A DNA stretch of 9,185 nucleotides, from assembly GCA_951801155.1 (NCBI GenBank), contig CATOLK010000040.1, forward strand, positions 1-9,185, given 5' to 3'. Positions 1 through 7,000 of this stretch are shown piece by piece. The notes beneath the pieces were generated by a model. The model made no database searches and had not been told where the DNA came from. It saw only the letters and a list, made by a program, of their open reading frames with translations. Within the stretch, counting starts at the first letter, position 1. Every line of letters begins with the position of its first letter. A program made the position numbers and the translations under genes. This DNA is from an uncultured Rickettsiales bacterium. GTDB lineage: Bacteria > Pseudomonadota > Alphaproteobacteria > Rickettsiales > UBA1997.

Positions 1-27
1 TTATATTTAAAAAAATATAATATTTTT

Positions 28-58
28 ATTCCTCAAATATTTTGTTTGAGGAATTTTT
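28..58 (+). terminator. Rho-independent terminator of a gene left of the window
   Basis: A perfect 10-bp stem (ATTCCTCAAA at 28-37, TTTGAGGAAT at 45-54) with a 7-nt loop runs directly into TTTTT ending at 58. The T-run follows the stem only on the plus strand, so it should end a plus-strand transcript entering from the left. No coding sequence of that upstream gene is visible here. Confidence 0.8.
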
Positions 59-357
59 AGTATGTAGAATATTATTTGTTTTATTAATAATAGTATTTTG
101 TATTAGTATAAGAAATTTAAAGTTGAGTTGTTAAAATTGTGACGCAAAAAATGATATTATAACTTAAAAAGTTTATAAATATAATTTTTATTGATGTTAA
201 TTTATTTTAATCTACAAATTTCCTATTTTTAAATATTATTCTTAGGTATATCTATTATTTCAATGATGAGAAAAAATAAAAAATTATTAAAAATGAACTT
301 AGAGTTGATTTATTTAAAAAATAGATTAAACTAAAAGTAGTTTTAAAAAACAAATTG
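59..357. other. Gene-free leader upstream of amiC
   Basis: About 300 bases without a credible ORF, RNA gene or strong promoter. It holds weak -10-like boxes (TATTAT at 155-160, TATAAC at 158-163) without a convincing -35. It also holds a split inverted repeat: TTTAATCTA at 206-214 and CTATTTTTAAATA at 223-235 can both pair with the stretch 311-330. At this AT content such pairing may be chance. The best guess for the amiC promoter is listed separately. Confidence 0.5.
305..332 (+). promoter_or_regulatory. Weak candidate promoter for amiC
   Basis: TTGATT (305-310), a 16-bp spacer and TAAACT (327-332) each match the sigma-70 consensus at four of six positions. They would start transcription about 20 nt before the amiC ATG. 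In such AT-rich DNA a match of this quality is only suggestive. I found no better-placed candidate. Confidence 0.28.
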
Positions 358-1809
358 ATGTTTAGTAAAAAATTATTATTTTTTTTATTTTTCTTATATT
401 TATCTATTATAAATATGTCATTTTCTAACGAAATAGTAGATATAAAAACCTACGATAGAGATGAATATATAAGAATAATGTTTGAATTAACCGAAAAACC
501 TAATTATATTGTAAAACAAGAAAATAACAAAATAAATATATTTTTACAAAATACATCTATTAAAAATCCTTTAAATTTTTATAAAAATATAAATAATTTT
601 GATGTAATAGACGATATTATAAATGTAGTTGAAAAAACAAACATAAGATTTTTATTAACAGTTAAAAACAAAGCAAATATAAAAAGATATTTATATACAG
701 CTCCTTCAAATTTGACAAAATATTACAGGTTTATAGTTGATATAAATAAAATAGACCAAGAATTTGAAAATTTAGAAAATATAATTTCAAAAACTTTAGA
801 TAATGAAAAAAAAGAACAAAATGTAGTGAATAAAGTAAAAATTGATGATTTTTTAAATAAATATATATTAGGAGAAGAAAAAACTATAAGTGATATAATA
901 TTAGAAAATGTAAAACCAAAAAATATTGTCGAATTAATTGAATTTAATAATATTTCAGATGAAGAAGTAACAAAAGATATAGAAAATCAAAATAATGATA
1001 AAGTAAATATAGATGATTTTTTAAAAAAAATATCAATTAAATTAGAAAATGAACCGAAAAAACAAGGAAATATTAATAATCATAAAAATTATAATTTTAA
1101 AGAAGAGTATTATAATATAAAAAATAAAAATAAAAATAAAAAAAAATATGTAATTGTTTTAGATGCTGGACACGGTGGAAGAGATCCTGGAGCAATGGGT
1201 TTGTTTGGAACAAAAGAAAAAAATATAAATCTTTCTGTAGCTAGGGCGATAAAAAATGAATTAGATAAAGATTCAAAATTTAGAGTTTATTTAACTAGAA
1301 ATGATGATAAATTTATTGAATTATATGAAAGAGTTAATAGAAGTAGAAACTTAAGAGCAGATCTATTTATTTCTATTCATTCTGATTCAACTAAAAATAG
1401 AAAAGCCAGAGGATTATCGGTTTATACGCTCAAAAAAAGTGCTTCCGATACAAGAACTAAAGAATTGTATACAAAAAACGGTATTTTAAAAAATAAAAAT
1501 TTAAACAATTTGAAATATGATACAATAAATGCAATTTTAGACATCAACAGATATGACAATTTAAACAAATCTATAAAATTTAGTGAAAAATTGTTAAAAA
1601 ATTTTAAAAAACAAAATATAAATCTTTTACATAATCCACATAAATATGGAAATTTTGCTGTTTTATTAGCTCCAGAGTATCCGTCTGTACTCATAGAATT
1701 AGGCTTTATATCAAATCCTTATGATGAAAAAATGTTAAATTCAAAAGAATTTAAAAAAAGAATATCCTTTTCAGTTGCTAATGCTGTTAGAGAATATTTT
1801 AGACAATAG
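358..1809 (+). CDS. amiC: Periplasmic N-acetylmuramoyl-L-alanine amidase, AmiC type (AMIN + Amidase_3)
   Basis: Zinc amidase that cleaves the N-acetylmuramoyl-L-alanine bond of peptidoglycan in the periplasm; in Gram-negatives this family splits septal wall during division. Numbered from the ATG at 358 (483 aa): residues 1-23 form a signal peptide (Lys-Lys, then a hydrophobic run, probable cleavage after SFS). An AMIN-like beta domain follows to about 130, then a 130-residue Asn/Lys/Glu-rich linker, then Amidase_3 from about 264 to the end. Zinc ligands H272 (DAGHGG), E287 (TKEKN) and H341 (ISIHSD), and catalytic E447 (VLIELGF), are present. The segment around 350-405 (SVYTLKKSASD onward) matches the place of the autoinhibitory helix that EnvC-type activators displace in relatives. 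TTG at 355 is also in frame, but ATG at 358 is preferred; neither has a clear Shine-Dalgarno. The linker is longer than usual and repeats KV(K/N)IDDFL twice. The gene converges on the 65-codon gene. The family call is firm; a role in division is inferred. Confidence 0.93.
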   Translation: MFSKKLLFFLFFLYLSIINMSFSNEIVDIKTYDRDEYIRIMFELTEKPNYIVKQENNKINIFLQNTSIKNPLNFYKNINNFDVIDDIINVVEKTNIRFLLTVKNKANIKRYLYTAPSNLTKYYRFIVDINKIDQEFENLENIISKTLDNEKKEQNVVNKVKIDDFLNKYILGEEKTISDIILENVKPKNIVELIEFNNISDEEVTKDIENQNNDKVNIDDFLKKISIKLENEPKKQGNINNHKNYNFKEEYYNIKNKNKNKKKYVIVLDAGHGGRDPGAMGLFGTKEKNINLSVARAIKNELDKDSKFRVYLTRNDDKFIELYERVNRSRNLRADLFISIHSDSTKNRKARGLSVYTLKKSASDTRTKELYTKNGILKNKNLNNLKYDTINAILDINRYDNLNKSIKFSEKLLKNFKKQNINLLHNPHKYGNFAVLLAPEYPSVLIELGFISNPYDEKMLNSKEFKKRISFSVANAVREYFRQ

Positions 1810-1868
1810 GAATTAATTAATATTATTGTTAAAAAAATTAGTTTTTATATAAAATATATATAAAATTT

Positions 1869-1901
1869 GTAACAAATATATATGAACAATGTTACTTTTT
1901 T
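1869..1901. terminator. Weak, possibly bidirectional terminator between convergent genes
   Basis: GTAACA (1869-1874) and TGTTAC (1890-1895) can pair around a 15-nt loop and are followed by TTTTTT (1896-1901) on the plus strand, as expected for a terminator of amiC. Read on the minus strand the same stem is followed by AAATTTT, so it could also stop the exporter transcript. The 6-bp stem is weak, and its right arm overlaps the last codons of the 65-codon gene. Confidence 0.35.
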
Positions 1902-2089
1902 ATAGTAGAATTTTTATCCATATTTTCAATATTATTATAAAATTCTACTGTTTCTTCAATATTCGACAAAATAATGCTATGAGGAATTGTTTTTTTATCT
2001 GAAAAATTATTAATTTTTAATAATTCACTAACTTTTTTAGTTTTATTTTCATTTTTTTCTAAATCATCCCTATATTTATTTTTTTCCAT
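1892..2089 (-). CDS. Small hypothetical protein, 65 aa, downstream of the MATE exporter
   Basis: I do not recognise a family. The product is charged and hydrophilic, rich in Lys, Asn and Glu, with a helix-prone N-terminal third (MEKNKYRDDLEKNENK...) and a central stretch PHSIILSNIEETVEFYNNIENM that could form a short amphipathic helix. There is no signal peptide, membrane segment or cysteine. It starts 46 bp after the exporter's stop codon on the same strand, so it is probably co-transcribed with it. An AGGG at 2100-2103 lies 10 nt before the ATG, a slightly long but possible ribosome binding site. Codon choice (AAA, GAA, AAT, TTA, ATT) matches the neighbouring genes. A chance open frame remains possible at this length and base composition. 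Confidence 0.55.
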   Translation of the reverse strand: MEKNKYRDDLEKNENKTKKVSELLKINNFSDKKTIPHSIILSNIEETVEFYNNIENMDKNSTIKK

Positions 2090-2135
2090 AGTAATAAAAC
2101 CCTATTTTAATTTTAACTATTAAATTAATTATTGA

Positions 2136-3746
2136 TTAACCAAATGCAACTTTATTTTTTTTATTATTCGTATCATCACTTTTTTTATTTTCTTCATCAT
2201 CTTTTTTATTGTCTTCTTCCTCTTCTTTTTCTTCTTCCTCTTTTTCTTCCTTTTTTTCTTTCTCTTCTTCATTTTTATTTTCTTTTGTATAATTTTTATT
2301 TTTAGGATTATCTTTTAAATTACTATTACTATTTTCTCCCACTTTAATGGGCTGTATATTATTACTAACGTTATCTCCAAGAGTATGTATCATAGCAATT
2401 TTATCTTCTTCAAATTCTCTATTATTAAATTTAATAAAAAGAAATATAGTTATAAAAAGAGTTATTCCTTCAGCAACTATAATCGAATACCATATAGTTT
2501 CTGCACCAAACATTAAAGGTAAAATTAATATTGATGGTATTTGAAAAACAAAAGTTCGTAAAAATGATATTAAAGCAGAATTTTTTCCATCATTTAAACC
2601 AGTAAAATATGCAGAACCAAAAATATTAAAGCCACATATTGCAAATGATATAGAATAAGTTTTAATTACATTAACTGTTAAATAATATAAATTTTCATCA
2701 TAGCCAGTAAAAATAAAAGCCAATTCATCTGCGTATATATTAGCTATAATTGTCATTATACAACCAATAAAAAATATAAAAACTATACTTTTTTTAAAAA
2801 TATTTTTTAATTCATCTTTATCTCCTGCTCCATATTTATAGCCAATTATAGAAATAGAACCTGATGAGAAACCTAAAAAAATTGCAAGAAAAACATAATT
2901 TAAATATGTAATAACACCATAGGCAGCAACTCCGTCCATACCGTTTGGTCCCATAATCCTCATAAGTTGCAAGTTATAAACTATCGATACCACAGCTATA
3001 GATATATTTGAAATCATTTCTGAAGAGCCATTAGAACAAACTTTACCAATTATTTTAGAATGTATTTTTGTTTTAACAAAACTTAATATTTTATTTTTCC
3101 CGCTTAAAAAGTATAAAAGAGGTAGTAAACCACCTATAAAATAACTAGAACTAGTTGCTATAGCTGCTCCAATTAACCCCATTTTCATTTCGTAAATTAA
3201 AAAAATATCAAGCCCTATATTTGAAATAGCAGTTATTGTAATAAAAATTAACCCGTAACCTTTTTTACCAGCAGTTATAAGTAAACTATTAAAAGCATTT
3301 TGTAATATAAAAAATGGAATAGAACAAACTAAAATTTTTCCATATATTACACAGCCATCAATCAAATTTTCATCAGCACCAAGAAATATTGCTATTTTTT
3401 CCATATATATAAAAGCAATAAAAGATAAAGTAACACCAATTACTATTATTGCGCTAATTATCATAGTAAAAATTTTTTTTGCAAAATCTACTCTATTTTT
3501 TCCTAAAACAGCTGCAATAAGAGCACTTCCACCGGTTCCAAACATAAAACCCAATGTTCCTATTGCTGTTAATAATGGCATAATTAAATTGAGTGAAGCA
3601 AATGCATTTTTACCAGCTATTTTAGATACAAAAAATCCATCTATCATACCATATGTTGTATCTACTAAAAACATAAAAATACATGGTAAAACGAACCATA
3701 ATAGCTTTCTATAGGTAAAATGTTCTGATAAATCAATAGTGCTCAT
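2136..3746 (-). CDS. MATE-family multidrug exporter, MepA-like, with long charged C-terminal tail
   Basis: Inner-membrane cation-coupled drug/toxin antiporter of the MATE superfamily. The N-terminus (IDLSEHFTYRKLLWFVLPCIFMFLV, then YGMIDGFFVSKIAGKNAFASLNL and GFMFGTGGSALIAAVLGK) is the pattern of the MepA-like subgroup common in Firmicutes. About twelve hydrophobic segments lie between residues 17 and 439 in two MatE halves (roughly 17-215 and 245-439), so the core is complete. Residues 441-536 are an added cytoplasmic tail, mostly hydrophilic; 488-532 is nearly pure Lys/Glu/Asp/Asn and is encoded by a long purine tract. Such tails are not part of the usual ~450-residue MATE core. The start ATG at 3746 fits the conserved N-terminus, though no Shine-Dalgarno is seen. 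The promoter at 3786-3813 gives a leader of about 33 nt. The gene probably forms a two-gene unit with the 65-codon ORF. Substrate unknown. Confidence 0.92.
   Translation of the reverse strand: MSTIDLSEHFTYRKLLWFVLPCIFMFLVDTTYGMIDGFFVSKIAGKNAFASLNLIMPLLTAIGTLGFMFGTGGSALIAAVLGKNRVDFAKKIFTMIISAIIVIGVTLSFIAFIYMEKIAIFLGADENLIDGCVIYGKILVCSIPFFILQNAFNSLLITAGKKGYGLIFITITAISNIGLDIFLIYEMKMGLIGAAIATSSSYFIGGLLPLLYFLSGKNKILSFVKTKIHSKIIGKVCSNGSSEMISNISIAVVSIVYNLQLMRIMGPNGMDGVAAYGVITYLNYVFLAIFLGFSSGSISIIGYKYGAGDKDELKNIFKKSIVFIFFIGCIMTIIANIYADELAFIFTGYDENLYYLTVNVIKTYSISFAICGFNIFGSAYFTGLNDGKNSALISFLRTFVFQIPSILILPLMFGAETIWYSIIVAEGITLFITIFLFIKFNNREFEEDKIAMIHTLGDNVSNNIQPIKVGENSNSNLKDNPKNKNYTKENKNEEEKEKKEEKEEEEKEEEEDNKKDDEENKKSDDTNNKKNKVAFG
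2212..2270. repeat. 59-nt uninterrupted pyrimidine (plus) / purine (minus) tract
   Basis: Every plus-strand base from 2212 to 2270 is C or T, built from irregular CTT/TTC/TCC units. On the coding strand it reads as GAA/GAG/AAA/AAG codons and encodes the Glu/Lys run in the exporter tail (about residues 493-511). Mirror-like purine tracts of this kind are prone to slippage and can form triplex DNA; whether this one does is unknown. Confidence 0.85.
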
Positions 3747-3785
3747 AATTTTTATTTAAAATTTATTTTTGTATTTAGTAAATGA

Positions 3786-3813
3786 ATTATATGTAAATTA
3801 AATTTAAAGTCAA
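3786..3813 (-). promoter_or_regulatory. Sigma-70-type promoter of the MATE exporter
   Basis: On the minus strand TTGACT (3808-3813) is followed by a 16-bp spacer and a perfect TATAAT (3786-3791). Predicted transcription start is near 3779, about 33 nt before the exporter ATG. This is the best promoter in the window. Its -35 box lies 17 bp from the edge of the inverted repeat at 3830-3864, so an insertion at that repeat would leave the promoter intact. Confidence 0.75.
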
Positions 3814-3829
3814 GAAAAAATTAACAATT

Positions 3830-3864
3830 TTGGCACTATTCACTTTTTATCTTTATATTTTTGT
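3830..3864 (-). repeat. Left copy of a 35-bp inverted repeat flanking the giant gene
   Basis: Read on the minus strand, this segment matches plus-strand 9117-9151 at 31 of 35 positions, sharing ACAAAAATATAA, GATAAAAAGTGA, AGT and CCAA; the four differences are all transitions. The outer end reads TTGGCACT on the plus strand. Similarity stops sharply at the inner edge. A pair this close, including several G/C positions, is very unlikely by chance. Confidence 0.85.
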
Positions 3865-4044
3865 GATTATTTAATTTTATTATTGTAAATTAAATTCTTA
3901 ACTCTTTTATTTGTTTTTTTAAAGCACTTTTATAATTTACTAGCTATAAAAATTAATGTTATTTTAAAATAAACTATTTTTATAATTATTTGTATAAAAA
4001 ACTTTCCACAAAACCCATGAACTGTATTTAATTGGAAATATATA
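3865..4044. other. Gene-free stretch between repeat and terminator
   Basis: With the exporter promoter, the left repeat and the terminator, this fills the 352-base gap between the two minus-strand genes. I see no ORF, RNA gene or promoter of note in it. The only less AT-biased patch is around 4003-4022 (TTTCCACAAAACCCATGAAC), which I cannot assign. Confidence 0.5.
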
Positions 4045-4070
4045 AATATTCCTGTTTTCACAGGAATATT
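4045..4070 (-). terminator. Terminator of the giant gene
   Basis: A perfect 10-bp stem (AATATTCCTG at 4045-4054, CAGGAATATT at 4061-4070) with a 6-nt loop starts 28 nt after the stop codon. On the minus strand the stem ends in ATATT and is followed by TATATATTTCC, which is U-rich but not a clean U-run. The ATTCCT/AGGAAT stem resembles that of the terminator at 28-58. Confidence 0.6.
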
Positions 4071-4098
4071 AAAAAATAAAGAATTTTAGATTAAAAAT

Positions 4099-7000
4099 TT
4101 ATTGTAAATCAATTATTTTTTTATTAGGTTCAATTGTTTTACTCATTGAAAGGATACAATTATTAAGAGCTTCCTCATTAGATTGATTTTTACTAAAATT
4201 ATTTTTAGTTAATTTATTTTTAAAAGCTATATTTTTTTTTATAAGATCAATTGACTGTTCAATTAATTTTAATGCATCACCTTTTTCAAATTTATATTCT
4301 GAAATATTTTTTAAATTATTTTGAATATTCTCGTTACAATTTTTTATATTTTCAAGGAATTCTTCTTCTTTATTTTTAAAAATTTCTAATAATTTACCTG
4401 CTTCAACAAAATCTCCTTCAATAAATTGGTTTCTACCTTTTTCTTGTCTATAGAAGTAATATTTCTTTTTACCTTCTTCATTAACTTCTATTTTAACACA
4501 TTTTGCTTTGCCATCTTCTTGCCACTCGTCTGCAAACAAAATTCCAGCTTTATTCAAATATTCTCCCTGCATTAGTCGTTTTCCTATTTTTTCTTCTTTA
4601 TTTGGTGTAGCATCGTGACCTATTATATTAGTAACTCCATCAAAAGTATGTTCTTTTAATTCTTCAGGAGTCCATGGTCTGTTATTTGTTCTTAATCCTT
4701 GTGCATAACTTAAATTCCCATCGGTATTATGCACATCAGTCACATACATACGATTTCCATTTACCAATGATCCTAACAGGCTTGTTGTTAATTTTTTTTC
4801 AGTTTTTTCTTGTTCACTTATAACTATGTATTTAAATAATTCATTTATTATATCTGTAAATTCTTCTAAAACTTCTTCTGATGGATTATTATCGAGTAAA
4901 GCTTTTTCAGCTGATTTTATATATTCAATTTTTCCATTTTCCATTTTTTTTTCTTTAAATCCTGTAATCTTTGCTAATTTTTTTATTTTTTCTTCAAAAC
5001 CTGTAAAAAAATCTACATTTTCTAAAATAGTATAATTTAAAAAATTTAATATATTTTCTCTAATTAAAGCAACATGTGAATTTATAATATTAGTTCCTTT
5101 AACATGATGCATTAATTTTATTTCACCATTTTCAATAGCTTTTAGAATAAAATTTTTACAATCTTGATTTCTTCTTTCATAATATGCTTTATCAATTATA
5201 TTGGCTATTTCATGATTACCTATTACAGTTGTATATTTACCATTTAGTTGCCTTGAAATTAAAATAGAAGTGGCAATGCTTTTTAAACTTTCATCAGTAT
5301 CACTATTACTATGTTTGTCTATAAGATCACCCAGATGAATTACATCATTTTTAATATTATTATTTAATTTAAAATTAGGAACCTCTATATAATTTTCCGC
5401 TGTATAATCTTCTGGTTTTTCATAAATGGGATTTTCCAATGCAAAATCATCTTTTTTATAGTAAATAAAATTTTCTTTATCATTAGCTATAATTCCTGAT
5501 TTTTTTAAACCCTCTATCAATGCTGGATAACTTCCGTGAGTATCTGGAATAGCATACATAGTTTTAGTCTTATTATCGCTATTTGTATTTGATATAACTC
5601 TATTGAATGGTTTAAATTTCTTTTGTGCTTTTCTTAATCGCCTTTCTGTTTTTAAAAACTTTTTAATATGTGTTCCTGTCGTAGTTATTTTTGTTCCTGT
5701 TTCAGTTTTAGGTTTAAGATCTTCATAGAATTCTTCTCCTAATATTTTATTTCTATCAAAAATTCTTTCAACAGTCAATTGTTCGCTTAAAAATTGGATA
5801 AGTTCTCCTCTTTTTCCTAATTCAATTATAATAGCTTTTAACTCTTCTTTTGTTATACTTTGATTTTTTTTGTCTTTTTCAAATTCTTTTGTTTTTTCTT
5901 CTCCGTTATTATCTGTGTACGTAATTGTTAAGTTATCTTTTAAATTTAAATTAATTTTAAAATTTACAAAATCCATTTTTGTACTAAATTGCACATCTTC
6001 TACGTCAAATTTTTCATCATCCTTTGCTTCATTAATACCTATTTTTTCCCCAGCTAAAGGTTCCCCATTAAAAATTATATTAAATATTCTATATTCTATT
6101 GGTATATCGTAACCAGCTATTTCATCTGCTTTTATATGTCCTATCGCGCTAGAAAAAGACTTTTGCAAATTTTTTGGAATACAATAAAGACCTAAAATTC
6201 CTCCTCGTCCATAGACACCAAGCGATTTAGATAAATCTTCAGAATATGATGTAAATGTACCTACGTGTGATGGACCTGTTTGTGTACCTCCTGCGGCATT
6301 GCAATTGGCATTTATTATTTCACTATTTTTAGTCATATCCCAAAAACTAAATCTTAATCTCCCTGTTTGCATATTTGGATTAGATATTTGTTCTGTTGAA
6401 ACTTTATTTTTATCAAGATCTATACCACTAAATCCTCTATATAATATATCAGTATTAAGATTTTTTCCAGCATACACATCTTCCATTTTAATTATATAAT
6501 CACCAGCTATTCTATATTTTATAGTAGCATATAAAGCATCATTTAAATCACTTATATTATTTTCCTCAGCAGTACATATAGAAGAAAGCATTAAAAAATC
6601 TCCAGAAATTGTTTCTCCTTTTTCTTCTGCAACCCTTTTATATTCATCTCCTATTATATTTAAATTTTCTTTAAGTTTTTTTTGTGCCTCTATTTTATTT
6701 TCATCTGATGAATAAGGATAATATAAAACTCCCAATGATTCCTCAATCTCTTTTGTTATTTTTTTTATAGTTTCTTTATCATCTTTAAGACATCTTTTTA
6801 AAAATGGTTCTATCATTCCTTGGTAATACAAAAGTTCTCTTCTTAATACTTCTTCCGAATATCTTTCTGTTATAAAATTTAATATTTCTTTCACTTCTTC
6901 ATAGGAACATAAACTTTCTGAAAAATCATTTTTTCTATAATTTTCTAAGGATTTAATATAATTTACTAATATATTTCTATTTTCTTCTATTTCTGCCTTT

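Noticed and set aside
161..173. Small hairpin AACTT-AAA-AAGTT
   Set aside because: A five-bp A/T-rich stem with no T-run after it and no nearby gene end; expected by chance at this base composition.
355..357. TTG as the start codon of amiC
   Set aside because: The ATG immediately after it is the stronger start and gives the same signal peptide; no ribosome binding site favours TTG.
1422..1694. A 90-codon minus-strand frame inside amiC
   Set aside because: It is the complement of conserved amidase motifs and shows no independent family features.
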